DNA from: Ypsolopha sequella
Lineage: Eukaryota > Arthropoda > Insecta > Lepidoptera > Ypsolophidae
NCBI GenBank assembly: GCA_934047225.1
Contig: OW204011.1
Location: 16,938,339-17,002,338, forward strand
Direction: 5' to 3'
Length of the DNA: 64,000 bases
The translations under genes were made by a program, and so were the position numbers. Positions 42,946 to 53,074 of the stretch are shown in pieces. The notes beneath the pieces were generated by a model that saw only the letters and a list, made by a program, of their open reading frames with translations, searched no databases and was not told the origin of the DNA. Position 1 is the first letter of the stretch. Each line of letters starts with the position of its first letter.

Positions 42946-44141
42946 AAATCATGATCTCAAACAACATAACTCTTCATAGCTAAATATTATTACTCGTATT
43001 ATTTACATTATTAGAACACAGTTTGATTGTATATTTTTCTCTTATGATAACATATTATTATGGTTTATTACTTAACAATAATTGCAGAATTAAAACTTCT
43101 GCCCGTCAGCAGAATTGAAATATTTTGTGTTTTTTTCTTATGTCATTGATTTGAATGAAAACGAAATGTTTTAATCTCCTCTGAGTAACTCTGAAAGGTT
43201 AAGAAAATGTTAAGTATTCGTTATCCTAACCCGATGAGTCAAAAGTATTATCAGGCCTGTGTACAGGGGGAGAGATTTGGGAGTCAAGTCTAAACCGGTT
43301 CAGTGCTCCTCACATCCAGATTTACTTTTCTTTTTGCGTTTCTATACTGCAATGATATAATGTTAATGTTAAACCGAAAGCTTTGGTTTTCAAAAAATCT
43401 AATATTTATATTTTATTATCACAGTTAAAAAAAAAATGTTGATACGTGAATACGTGAACCATCTGTTCATTAATTAATTTTGAAAAACGTGGATGTAAAA
43501 CACGTATTTTATGTATAACAAGCATTTCTGTAAGTTTTGTCTCCCCCCCCCAAAACGAATCCTAGCTACGAGCCTGTGTATTATTTATAAATAAGTATTC
43601 TTCTAACTAGTGTTGGCACAGCTTGGCACAAAGTTTTTTTTAAGGCTATTCATTCAAATAGGTCGTATTGGTGAAAGTATACAGTAGCCATAGACAAATA
43701 ACGATGCATCTTTGCGCTTCCCCTTTCGTTTTACACAGTATAACGAACGAAAGGGGGCTTGTAAAATCAACGTCATCTCCTTAACAATAGGATCTAAAAA
43801 CACTCGTTTATAATCACAGAATCCTATTACAACGGTCGCACTCCTAAATCATTTATAGTTTGAATAACGCCACTAGATGGCGTTCACTTCTTAGTTCCCA
43901 CTAGTTTCACTAGATGGCATCTCTAGCACTGTCCTTAATCGTCGATCATCACGACATATTCCCGAAAGGGTGCCGTCCGGTTCACTTTTCACCGATAGTT
44001 TTCACGTCCCAACGTGTCATGGAGCAGGTTATAGGCACAGAGACGTCTAGAAGACAGTTTTGACTTCACAAGGCTCGGTCTGCGGTACTGTCGGCTACGC
44101 GACGATCTGAACGTGCTTTTTGGTTGACTCTCGCGGCTCTT
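42946..44141. other. Intergenic DNA downstream of the receptor gene
   Basis: Receptor 3' UTR is expected to run leftwards from 44141. Otherwise AT-rich, with a C run near 43545 and the ACTAGATGGC motif pair at 43870-43922. Confidence 0.4.
43870..43922 (+). promoter_or_regulatory. Paired ACTAGATGGC motifs (CTCF-like)
   Basis: CCACTAGATGGCG at 43870-43882 and TCACTAGATGGCATCT at 43907-43922 share ACTAGATGGC. The first is close to the CTCF core consensus. They lie just downstream of the receptor stop codon. Binding is inferred only; TAGATGGCGC-type strings are also common in insect repeats. Confidence 0.3.
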
Positions 44142-44183
44142 TCAGTACATAGGACGTTGTCCTGCGTAGGGAGCCCATTGAAC
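44142..44183 (-). CDS. Kainate-type glutamate receptor, terminal exon
   Basis: The acceptor CTGATTCCAG (minus strand) is followed by a phase-0 frame VQWAPYAGQRPMY and TGA, which continues the tail exon 45965-46078 (ending IDRYNE at phase 0). It gives a 13-residue C-terminus. The other two frames of this exon are open for 38 and 28 codons, so a different upstream splice would change the tail. It is short and weakly supported on its own; phase agreement is the argument. Confidence 0.5.
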   Translation of the reverse strand, partial: VQWAPYAGQRPMY

Positions 44184-44369
44184 CTGGAATCAGATGGAAA
44201 ATAAAAACAATTAATTATAAAATTTTATATATCTTATGGGTCCGCGTTAAACCATTCCATATTTTTTATCAAAATAATAATGTAAACCGAAACTATAAAT
44301 AGCAAATAAGAAACAGTCCGGCCAGCCCCCAACTTATGTATAAACATTGTGAAGGCACGGTGAGAGTTC

Positions 44370-44670
44370 TTTCAGTTACATTGTTCTAGCGGTGCCATCG
44401 CATAATACGTTCACATTAGGTGTGTGCTGGCAAGTATTTATGTTCTGCAGAGCCTCGCCACCACACTCGCACCTCTTTCAGCGCCATTGTGCTCGCGGCG
44501 CCATCGCAGTATTATAGTTACTGTTTGACAGTACTCACTAGGTGTGTGCTGGCAAGTATTTATGTTCCGCAGAGCGGGTGAGGCCGGCGCGGAGGCAGGT
44601 CCGCGCCGCGCGCCTCGCTACCACACTCGCACCTCCTTCAGCTCCATTGTGCTCGCGGCGCCATCGCTTA
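44370..44670. repeat. Degenerate tandem duplication, about 125-150 bp unit
   Basis: AGGTGTGTGCTGGCAAGTAT occurs at about 44418 and 44541 and the block GTGCTCGCGGCGCCATCGC at about 44490 and 44650, with a third partial copy at 44370-44403. It lies in the last intron of the receptor. Confidence 0.8.
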
Positions 44671-45002
44671 TCTAAAAGTAAATCACCATTATCGTACAAG
44701 TGTATCAGCATTTAACCAAAACTTGGGATCACGTATAAAAGTACACCCATCACATTCACACTAAAATATCGATACGACATGCCCTCGAGTGTGTCAAAGG
44801 TGTTTCCGAGTATGAACTGTGAAATGCAATCAGGAAAGTCGGAACTGGGGGAGAAATATTAGATTACGAGCACCGGGAGCAGCTGGCTCGCAGCACGGTG
44901 CGGGTCGAGCTGCCACCATCCTAAACTCCTGGGGAACCTGGTACCTCGTTGTATCTGTCGATGGCGGGTGGCACGTGGGTCGCGGGCGAGCACTGGGAAC
45001 AG

Positions 45003-45326
45003 CCCCGGATCTAGGGGGGGCATAACGGGGCACGCGCCCCGGGCGCCAGCTTTAAGGGGCGCCAAATTGAACCTCAGCACAGTATTATTTATTATGAACG
45101 TTTATTATTTTTATTTTTGCAAAAACGCACAGACATATTTTAGACAGGTTTTAAGCTCAACTGCTTTAGCACCTTTTAAGGTGCGAGCCATTTTCGGGGC
45201 AAACACGTGACAAAAGAAGTCGCGCTTCATGCTTCATCGTGCCAGGAGGGCATAAAAAAAGGGGTTGAGTGGGGGCGCCGGTCTAAGTTTTTGCCCCGCC
45301 TCAAAAAAATCCAAGATCCGGGGCTG
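45003..45326. mobile_element. 324-bp insertion inside the 137-bp array
   Basis: It interrupts the array with ends CCCCGGATCT and AGATCCGGGG near its right end and is flanked by ACTGGGAACAG (44992-45002) and ACTGGGAGCAG (45327-45337), an 11-bp duplication with one difference. The interior is GC-rich at both ends (GGGGCGCC) and AT-rich in the middle. Class uncertain; the 11-bp duplication suits target-primed insertion, but because it falls in a repeat array the duplication could pre-exist. Confidence 0.6.
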
Positions 45327-45964
45327 ACTGGGAGCAGCCGACACGCAGCACGGTGCGAGTTGAGCTGCCGCCATCCTTAGCTTCTGAGGAACCTGGAAGC
45401 AAGATGCTACTAGTACCTCGTTGTATCTGTCAATGGCCGGCGGCACGTGGGTCGCGGGTGAGCACCGGGAGCAGCCGGCACGCAGCACGGTGCGAGTTGA
45501 GCTGCCGCCATCCTTAGCTTCTGAGGAACCTGGAAGCAAGATGCTACTAGTACCTCGTTGTATCTGTCAATGGCCGGCGGCACGTGGGTCGCGGGCGAGC
45601 ACCGGGAGCAGCCGGCACGCAGCACGGTGCGAGTTGAGCTGCCGCCATCCTTAGCTTCTGAGGAACCTGGAAGCAAGATGCTACTAGTACCTCGTTGTAT
45701 CTGTCAATGGCCGGCGGCACGTGGGTCGCGGGTGAGCACCGGGAGCAGCCGGCACGCAGCACGGTGCGAGTTGAGCTGCCGCCATCCTTAGCTTCTGAGG
45801 AACCTGGAAGCAAGATGCTACTAGTACCTCGTTGTATCTGTCAATGGCCGGCGGCACGTGGGTCGCGGGCGAGCACCGGGAGCAGCCGGCACGCAGCACG
45901 GTGCGAGTTGAGCTGCCGCCATCCTTAGCTTCTGAGGAACCTGGAAGCAAGATGCTACTAGTAC

Positions 45965-46078
45965 CTCGTTGTATCTGTCAATGGCCGGCGGCACGTGGGT
46001 CGCGGGCGAGCACCGGGAGCAGCCGGCACGCAGCACGGTGCGAGTTGAGCTGCCGCCGCGCATCGCCGTCCTTAGTTC
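45965..46078 (-). CDS. Kainate-type glutamate receptor, cytoplasmic tail exon
   Basis: This 114-nt exon follows AACTCCTCAG and precedes GTACTA on the minus strand. It begins at phase 0, as the M4 exon requires, with ELRTAMRGGSSTRTVLRAG, then CSRCSPATHVPP and IDRYNE. The start ELRxAxR directly after SEMGQ is the arrangement I recall for insect kainate receptor tails. It is the only copy in the 137-bp array that has the full-length frame. Confidence 0.7.
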
Positions 46079-46571
46079 CTGAGGAGTTTAACATTCAAAT
46101 ACGTCCGCTATTGTTGGCACTAATGGCAGCTACCAGATACGCTTTAGCAAAAAAAATGGCTTCAGCTTACTAACCCTAACTTTTGAAGCATTTTACTGCT
46201 GCATTCACAAATTTTGGAGAAAAATTTACAGCTGTCGAAAGAAACGGCAATTTTCACATTTTTTTCGTTTTTTATTCGATTCTCTTACTGATAATGATAA
46301 GGAACATAAGTCTCTATTGGGTCAACCGACAGGGAATAAGAACTCTCAGAAAACACAAACTAAGATTCCCATACACATATGAGTGATATTAGAACATCCA
46401 TCCATCCATCAGCCCGTATTCGTCCACTGCTGGACATAGGCCTCCCCAATATTACGCCACTCTTGGCGGTCCTCAGTCATCCTCATCCAGCCGCCACCCG
46501 CAACGCGCTTCAGATCGTCAGTCCAGCGGGCACGAGGGCGGCCTACGCTGCACTTTGGTGTACGTGGTCTA

Positions 46572-46752
46572 TCTTGAATTAAAACACTTGTACTAGTAGT
46601 TTCACTTTATTTGTGTTAACTCCCGACCGGTTTCGGATTTTATTCCATTTTCAAGGGAAGATCTTAATTAAATTATTTTACATGACTCCAGGCACTAGCT
46701 CTGAGCAACGTAAACAATGATAATGTTGACAGAAACTATAATACGTAGTATA
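46572..46752. mobile_element. 181-bp insertion with 12-bp target duplication
   Basis: GTACGTGGTCTA flanks both sides (46560-46571 and 46753-46764) and the RTE coding sequence resumes exactly across it. On the minus strand it includes GAAACCGGTCGGGAG. No ORF or tRNA promoter is evident. The duplication length suits a retroposed short element. Confidence 0.8.
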
Positions 46753-46959
46753 GTACGTGGTCTACATTCCAATGCGTTACGGCCCTAACGGTTATCACGT
46801 CTGCGACAAATATGGTCATTCCACTGCCACTTCAACTTACTGATTCGGCAGGCTATGTCGGTCACCTTCGATCTCTGACGGATATCTTCGTTTCGTATTT
46901 TATCCATCAGAGATATCCCAAGCATAGCCCGCTCCATAGCTCGTTGAGCGACCTTAAAT

Positions 46960-47016
46960 CGGCGGATCAAGCCTTTGGTAAGAGACCACGTCTCTTCCCA
47001 AAGGCTTGAGCCGCCG
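46960..47016. repeat. 26-bp-arm palindrome at the 5' end of the RTE fragment
   Basis: 46960-46986 and 46991-47016 are reverse complements with two mismatches (core AAGCCTTTGG) and a 4-nt centre. It marks the truncated 5' end of the fragment. Confidence 0.8.
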
Positions 47017-47078
47017 ATTAAACATTATATTAGATTAATTATATTAGAATATAAATGATGTGATTTGATTTGACTGAC

Positions 47079-47206
47079 CTGCCCCATCTCACTGCACAGC
47101 GACTGTCGTTCCTGCGACGCGTGCTTCTTAGTGTTCCAGCAGAATTCCAAGATGGCCACCACTATAGCCAGCGCCAGACCGCACAACAGAGTCACAAACA
47201 CTCCAC
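47079..47206 (-). CDS. Kainate-type glutamate receptor, M4 exon
   Basis: A 128-nt exon between CATTCCAG and GTCAGT (minus strand). Two bases complete the Gly codon from the S2 exon; it then encodes GVFVTLLCGLALAIVVAILE, the fourth membrane helix, followed by FCWNTKKHASQERQSLCSEM and GQ at phase 0. The M4 helix anchors the ligand-binding half to the channel. A 6-kb intron holding a complete LINE separates it from the S2 exon. Confidence 0.9.
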
Positions 47207-47236
47207 CTGGAATGTTAGTTATATATAAACACATAC

Positions 47237-47580
47237 ATTAGGTGGTACAGTTGATACCGGGCTCGACTGTAGAGGTACCAACATCTTACCCGCAAACCTC
47301 CCGAAGTTGCTCGGGGGAAGGTAAGAAGACTGCTCTCAAACAGGCATAATCAGATAGCCCACCATGCCTGGGACCGACTGATGGTGGTTTTTCCATCCCC
47401 AATTGCCGGCCTATATATAAAACAGACTGGTGACGGGCAGCAGCGTCACTGGTGCGAGCACCACACTCACCAACTCGCCTGCTCAGCATATCTGAGTATG
47501 GGCATTTATTCCACGAGGACCGCCAAGATCTTGGAAAAGCCTATGCCCAGCAGTGGATGAACAAACGGGCCGCCTTAAAA
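47237..47580 (+). mobile_element. RTE-derived 3' repeat, plus orientation
   Basis: Matches the family at 805-1195 and 16270-16560 in the opposite direction and ends with KAYAQQWMN-type coding sequence. It is degenerate. Confidence 0.7.
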
Positions 47581-48157
47581 GTACGTATGCCTACCATACT
47601 AGAGAAGAAGCAAGTCAAAAGCACCTGGAATAGAAGAACTTGTATCTAGATTGATGGATGTGGAAGAGGCGAAAGATCTACGTCGGAATGATATAGAATA
47701 GAATATTAGAATATTAATTTATTTCACAAGAAGGGAGTACAGTACAAGTTACAAGAATTTAAGCTTAAAATCTAAGATACACATAAAGTACAAATAACAA
47801 ATGTACGCTGTTATCCTAGATAGGATTTTACGCCTGTAGAAAGGAATAACAGCCCCGTTTCCTTGGAGGACAGAATGGGGTAAAAAAACATAAGTACTTA
47901 GTTAATAGGCTTAACAACATTAACTAGTTATAGGTAAAAGAGAGAGAAAAAGCTATGTAAATAAAGGTATAATTTAAGATGTTAAGTATGTATATATATA
48001 TATATATATATGTGTGTGTATGTGTATGTGTATGTGTTATGTGTATGTGTGCATAGGAGAGAGATAGAAGGTGGGTGCATGTGTGGCATGCATTCGAGAT
48101 TGTATGGGTTTGAAACATAGTTTTAGGAGGTTGTCTGTTTATTAAAATATCCACATG

Positions 48158-51100
48158 TTATGTATTAGTTTTCATGAAGTTTTCAGTTTCATCATATGTA
48201 TTCTTCATAAGGAATGAGCAAAGTTTATTTTTGCATTGATAACGAGGTAATCCGTAAATGGGTAGGTGTAAGTTTATTTTGTTATACAGGTATGGCCCGA
48301 GATAAAAAAGAAATCTTTTGGCAAACTCAGTTTTAGGTTTAGGAACAGAACAAATACGATCTTTACGGCGTTTAGCTAACTGTTTGTAAGGTGTTATTTG
48401 ATGTTGGTGCAGAATAGTTTGAACTATGAATAGTTGTCTTATATTGAGAACTTTAACGTGATTGTATAATTGTGTTGTTGGGAAACGGATAGGACTAAAA
48501 GTAGCAATTTTTAAAATAGCACGTTGTGCAGTCTCAAGGGATTTTAATGTTGTTTTAGCTGCACCGCCCCAAGAGGTGATGCAGTAACATAAAATAGACT
48601 GACACAAGGCAAAGTAAATAGTGCGAATGACGGATGGCTTTGCAACATGTCTGATGTTTTTAAAGACAAAGATAAGTTTGCGTACGCGACTTGTAAGGAG
48701 GTTAATATAGGGCTTAAAATTTAGGTGCTTATCTAAAATAATACCTAGGTATTTTATAGAATCAGCAGGTGAGATGGATGGACAATTACAATTAGGTAAA
48801 GGTGGGTTAGAGCAAGAGTGTGCAAGGAGAGAAAGAGGAGAGGTAGGTTGTGAACTTGAACTAATAGAAAAGGTGATAAACTTAGTTTTTGAAGTATTGA
48901 GTGTTAAGTAGTTTGAAAGAAACCAGTCAAATATAGTGTTAAAACCTTTTTGAGCTTTTTTCTGAAGGTCTGACCAGGACGACGATGAAAAAGTAATTGC
49001 CGTGTCATCAGCAAACGAAATTATTTTACCTGAAGGTGTAATAAGGTTACAAAGGTCATTTATGAAGACCAAAAACAGCGTAGGTCCCAAGATACTACCT
49101 TGTGGTACACCATATATCGTTTGAAGTTCACTGCTTAAATTGTTAGCTATTTTAACCCTCTGTGATCGTCCTGTGAGATAACTTCGAAAAAGATCGAGTT
49201 GGAGACCTCTTATGCCTATTTTTTCCAATTTTAGTAATAGAAGGGGGATTGGTACGGTATCGAACGCCTTAGAAATGTCAAGAAATATAGTGAGTACCTT
49301 TTGATTATTGTTGACGTTAGTAACAATGTGATTCACAACTTCATGCACTGCATCATTTGTCGATTTGTTTTTTCTAAAGCCGAATTGATTAGGGGACAAG
49401 AGGTTGTTACTTTCGAGATACCCAATTAGTCTTTTATTAATAAGACGCTCAAGAACCTTGGAGAGTGAAGTGAGAATAGCTATTGGCCGATAGTTATTGA
49501 TGAGATTTTTGTCACCGGTTTTAAATATTGGTTTTACAATTGCCTTCTTGAAGGCTGTAGGAAAGTGACCAGTGTTAAAACATAAGTTAAAAATATGACT
49601 GAAAATAGGACCCAGGAGATTGGAGAATCTTTTCAAGAAGGTGGTAGAGATATCATCATAGCCCATAGCAGCATTAGACCTAAGTGAACGTATAATAGAT
49701 ATCACTTCTTCACTATCAGTGTCTAAAAGTACAAAAGATGACAGGACGTTGGACGATGAATTAGTGGGTGAGGTGAGATTATTGTGGCGATGAGATGTTA
49801 TTTCCTCCGCAAGTTGAGTGCCTATATTAGCGAAGAAATTATTTACTTTATTACAGGAGTCAGTTGGTGTATTGGAAATATGTAGCAATTCGATAGGGGT
49901 TTGTTTAGGCACTGCACTGTATGTTATAGATTTAATAGTTTTCCACAAAAGTTTACTATTAGTTCCAGCTTTATCAAGTTCATTTGCATCGTATTGTCTT
50001 TTTACCTTTTTTAAGACTTTTGTACAAAAATTTCTATACCTAATGTAAGATAGTTTTAGTATTTCATTTTCTGGACACTTTTTTGATTTTTTGTGCATGT
50101 TGTCTCTATTTCGTATACATCTAATCAAGCCTGGGGTTATCCATGGCTTAATTATTCTCTTCCTGTTTGGTAAAGTGGTCACTGTGGTATTATCGTTAAT
50201 GGCTTTGGATAGTATCTTTACGATCATGTCAACACTTTTATCGGGGTCAGTCGACAGGAGTATAGGAGACAAATCAAGTGTCTTCATTGTTGAATCTAAG
50301 GTATCGTAATTTATTTTTGATGCAGACGTCACAGCAAATATACGCTGTTGGTGAATTTTGAGGCAAAAAAGTGTACAGTAGTGGTCAGTTACTGTTGATT
50401 CAAAAAGAATAGTGGTGGCTGGAAGCTTTGTGCGCAAGATAACATGATCCAAGCAAGCAGTAAGTCTTGTGGGTAAAGTGTGCGCTGGTAGATAACCATG
50501 AATAGCGAGGTCATTGAGATAGTCTTCAGAACATTTCTCAAGTGACTCGGTATTAGAGGGTTTAATGTCGATATTTATGTCGCCTATGATGATAACTGAT
50601 TTGAAGTTTGATAACAAGGGTAGTATAGTTTTAAGCGATAGTATAAATGACTCAGTGTCTTTATTCGATGGGGAACGGTAGACGCATAGAATTGCCGTAT
50701 CGAGACCCAGTTTGATAATTAAACCCGTAGCAGAGTTGTTATGAAAGTTTGGTTCTTCGATAGTATAAACAAGATCTGACTTCATGTACACTACCACGCC
50801 ATCATTTTTGTTCAAATTTTTGTCAGTGTGGCACATCGAGTAATTTGGTAGAGTAGGGATATTGGAGTTAGTTTTACACAGTAAACAGCATTCTGTTAGA
50901 ACAATGACATCACTTTCGAGTGGCATTCGATGAAGCAAAGTTTCAAAGCTCGGGAAATTATAATTAATAGACCTAATGTTTTGGTGAAGAATTTTAAGTT
51001 GCTTTTGTGGATTTTCTACATGTGAAAAACAGTTTTCAGGAGTACTTGTGTAGACTTCAGACAGTGATAATTGATCAATATTTGTGTTTAAGTTAATAAT

Positions 51101-51196
51101 ATTATTTATTTCTGCGAATGTAAAATAAAGTTTATATGGGTAGATGGAGGGGAAGCAGAACGATTGAATAGTATATTGATCAATATGTAGGTAGTC
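48158..51196 (-). CDS. LINE ORF2: AP endonuclease and reverse transcriptase
   Basis: The frame is open from 51196; the first ATG (50938) falls after the endonuclease start (LKILHQNIRSIN), so translation of ORF2 must begin without it or by coupling to ORF1. Endonuclease motifs: LTECCL (Glu), VYRSPS and IIGDINIDI. RT motifs: FKTGDKNLINNYRPI, FGFRKNKSTNDA, FLDISKAFDTV, GVPQGSILGPTLF and SFADDTAI. A Lys/Arg-rich C-terminus follows. The last three blocks are those of the CR1/L2/Daphne-type group; I cannot assign the clade exactly. No frameshift is seen. Confidence 0.88.
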   Translation of the reverse strand, partial: DYLHIDQYTIQSFCFPSIYPYKLYFTFAEINNIINLNTNIDQLSLSEVYTSTPENCFSHVENPQKQLKILHQNIRSINYNFPSFETLLHRMPLESDVIVLTECCLLCKTNSNIPTLPNYSMCHTDKNLNKNDGVVVYMKSDLVYTIEEPNFHNNSATGLIIKLGLDTAILCVYRSPSNKDTESFILSLKTILPLLSNFKSVIIIGDINIDIKPSNTESLEKCSEDYLNDLAIHGYLPAHTLPTRLTACLDHVILRTKLPATTILFESTVTDHYCTLFCLKIHQQRIFAVTSASKINYDTLDSTMKTLDLSPILLSTDPDKSVDMIVKILSKAINDNTTVTTLPNRKRIIKPWITPGLIRCIRNRDNMHKKSKKCPENEILKLSYIRYRNFCTKVLKKVKRQYDANELDKAGTNSKLLWKTIKSITYSAVPKQTPIELLHISNTPTDSCNKVNNFFANIGTQLAEEITSHRHNNLTSPTNSSSNVLSSFVLLDTDSEEVISIIRSLRSNAAMGYDDISTTFLKRFSNLLGPIFSHIFNLCFNTGHFPTAFKKAIVKPIFKTGDKNLINNYRPIAILTSLSKVLERLINKRLIGYLESNNLLSPNQFGFRKNKSTNDAVHEVVNHIVTNVNNNQKVLTIFLDISKAFDTVPIPLLLLKLEKIGIRGLQLDLFRSYLTGRSQRVKIANNLSSELQTIYGVPQGSILGPTLFLVFINDLCNLITPSGKIISFADDTAITFSSSSWSDLQKKAQKGFNTIFDWFLSNYLTLNTSKTKFITFSISSSSQPTSPLSLLAHSCSNPPLPNCNCPSISPADSIKYLGIILDKHLNFKPYINLLTSRVRKLIFVFKNIRHVAKPSVIRTIYFALCQSILCYCITSWGGAAKTTLKSLETAQRAILKIATFSPIRFPTTQLYNHVKVLNIRQLFIVQTILHQHQITPYKQLAKRRKDRICSVPKPKTEFAKRFLFYLGPYLYNKINLHLPIYGLPRYQCKNKLCSFLMKNTYDETENFMKTNT

Positions 51197-51489
51197 TTAT
51201 GAATAGTAATTATTGGGTAAGGTGTACATATAAACGATAAATAATAACAATGTAGAACAATATTATTGTGACAACTCGCATATGTTACATACATTGTTTC
51301 GGATTGGGTTTGTGTAACTAAATGGTAATGTTTCCTTAAGGTGTATGTATGAGTGTGTTGGTAAGCATGTTTGGTGTTTTTTGAGATTTTGTATAATAAT
51401 GGTGTGGTGTGTAGTTTGTGTGTAAATATATGCGTAATTAGTGATAACTTAAGTAATAATATAAATTTGTAGATAATCGGAGTATATAG

Positions 51490-52446
51490 TCATGCAGGAA
51501 TAGGATTTACAAGTAGTTCAAGTTGAGCCTCCGTGTTTACAATAATATAACGGCTATTTTGATCTTTCTTCAACAATACACGTCCTTCCGATGTCCAGCA
51601 GAATTCATATCCATGAGCTTTCTGAAAGTTTCGAGCTACGTAGAATAGTCTGTTACATTTTGGCGTAAGTTTTTCTGCGACGTAAATAGGTACTTTCATA
51701 TGATTTGCTCCAAGAAGTGACGAATTGAGTTTATCTGCAGGATTACGTCTGTTATAGTCTTTAGATGATTGAAGAAAGCGACTTTTTATGAGTGTGTTTG
51801 AGAACTCAATTGTGATAGTTGATGTCTTAATCTCCTTTTTAGTTGGATGTCTCGTAACGTCCCGGATATCGGAACGTTGTAGTTCGATGTTCAGTATTGT
51901 GGACAGTTTTTGGGCGAGGGAAAATAATTGATCTTTGGTTTCTCTATGTTCCTGTTGTTGTTTCGGGATATTACGGATTTCGATCGAGGTTTTCAGATAA
52001 TTTCGTTCGAACATCTCAATCTTTTCATCAATTGACGATAGTTGCAGTTTCATACTATTTCGTTCCTTCTCTAATCCGCTTATATTAGACTCTAGGGATG
52101 TTAGTTGATCTGACATATAGGTCATTGACTTTTCAATGGAGGTATTGGTGTCCTCAATCTTAGTGTATTGGGTTTTAATCTCCATAATATGGTTTTCAAA
52201 CTTATCTAATCTGGTATTCTGAGTCTCGATCATTCCCTTTAACAGATCTTTAATTTCATTTTTAAAGCTAATAAAGTCTACGCTTGTCCCGTCTCCATCC
52301 ATCGTACGGGGACGTTTAGAGCGTTGGGTAATGTTATCAGTTAAATTAAGGTTTTCTTGACAAAGTTTCGGGATATCCGAGTCGGATCGTGATGGCAAGC
52401 CACCAGCCAAAGCAGTGTTTGTGGGTGACCGAATGGTTTTAGGCAT
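51490..52446 (-). CDS. LINE ORF1 protein with coiled coil
   Basis: ATG at 52446 (MPKTIRSPTNTALAGG); the frame is open slightly further up. The protein has 318 residues: a polar N-terminus, a coiled coil at about 75-160 with regular hydrophobic heptads (MTYMSDQLTSLESNIS), then a compact C-terminal domain (YLKTSIEIRNIPKQQ ... YVAEKLTPKCNRLFYVAR) resembling the RNA-binding/FP-type domain of insect LINE ORF1 proteins. It probably trimerises and coats element RNA. Intact. Confidence 0.78.
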   Translation of the reverse strand: MPKTIRSPTNTALAGGLPSRSDSDIPKLCQENLNLTDNITQRSKRPRTMDGDGTSVDFISFKNEIKDLLKGMIETQNTRLDKFENHIMEIKTQYTKIEDTNTSIEKSMTYMSDQLTSLESNISGLEKERNSMKLQLSSIDEKIEMFERNYLKTSIEIRNIPKQQQEHRETKDQLFSLAQKLSTILNIELQRSDIRDVTRHPTKKEIKTSTITIEFSNTLIKSRFLQSSKDYNRRNPADKLNSSLLGANHMKVPIYVAEKLTPKCNRLFYVARNFQKAHGYEFCWTSEGRVLLKKDQNSRYIIVNTEAQLELLVNPIPA

Positions 52447-52700
52447 TTTTATAGTAATAATCAAAAATGTTTGCTCACACTAGGCCAACAAATACAGCAA
52501 CAAACACCGAATATAGCAAGAGCTGTGCGTAATGCAGCTTGCTACATCAACACGGAAGGCGCTTTGGATTGGAGTACCGGTACGTGGGTAGGTGATCGAA
52601 AACTCGGGACACGTATTTTGCGTCTTTTCACAGGATTCCCGATCAATTTTTCACTTGCAAGCACTGTAATCCATTAACTAGGCACTAAATGTATGTAATG

Positions 52701-53074
52701 AGCACTTTTTTTGACAGATTTAACCACTTTTTACCACTTAATTGTTTTTTCGAAAGCGGGAGCAAAGAAATCACGTCAATTCAGTAAAGGTGCGGAGGTG
52801 CGGGGGTGCGGTGCGGTATGTACTATCAGCTAGAAATATGTAGTCTCTGCCTACAGCTCCGAGAGACAGGCGTAAGTGTACGGGTACCCCTTTCATTCCC
52901 GAAAGGGGTCAATGATGTTTTCGGGTGTGGACTGTCACTGGGGCAGTCAACTCTTACACCCTCTTTTTACCGAGAATTTTTTCAAAATATGTTGTTTACT
53001 TGAAATTTGTTCTTAATTGATATTTTCTAGTTTCAAATGCACTTTAATAATATTAAAAGGTTTCCTAGTCAGCC
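52701..53074. other. Receptor intron flanking the LINE
   Basis: No feature beyond a GGTGCGG-rich patch at 52788-52815. The exact LINE 5' end may lie here. Confidence 0.4.

Larger units (their letters stand above)
44877..46078 (-). repeat. 137-bp tandem array of receptor tail-exon copies
   Basis: The block GGGAGCAGCCG recurs at 45330, 45467, 45604, 45741, 45878 and 46015, each 137 bp apart, and an outlying diverged unit is at 44877-45002. Each unit is, on the minus strand, a 104-nt version of the tail exon (45965-46078) plus 33 bp of intron with acceptor and donor. All copies except the rightmost lack 10 nt at the exon start, which shifts the frame. Overlapping ORFs on both strands here are by-products. 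Confidence 0.92.
46395..47016 (-). mobile_element. RTE-type LINE C-terminal fragment
   Basis: The minus strand reads FKVAQRAMERAMLGISLMDK, then a segment with CRISKLKWQWNDHICRR and, after a 181-bp insertion, RRPRARWTDDLKRVAGG, EDRQEWRN and YVQQWTN before a stop. These are the thumb and C-terminal blocks of RTE-clade RT. The catalytic part is missing. It lies in the intron between the M4 and tail exons, in the same orientation as the gene. Confidence 0.88.
47690..52700 (-). mobile_element. Near full-length two-ORF LINE (CR1/L2-like group)
   Basis: Order on the minus strand: a 5' UTR (from about 52700, boundary uncertain), ORF1 (52446-51490), a spacer of about 290 bp, ORF2 (51196-48158), and a 3' UTR with a TA/TG microsatellite (47993-48050) ending in an ATATTCTA-type tail near 47690. 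Both ORFs are open. It lies in the receptor intron in sense orientation. Confidence 0.85.

Noticed and set aside
45234..46173. Overlapping 77-113-codon ORFs repeated on both strands
   Set aside because: They repeat with the 137-bp array and change frame each unit (137 is not a multiple of 3). Only the exon 45965-46078 has splice and phase support.
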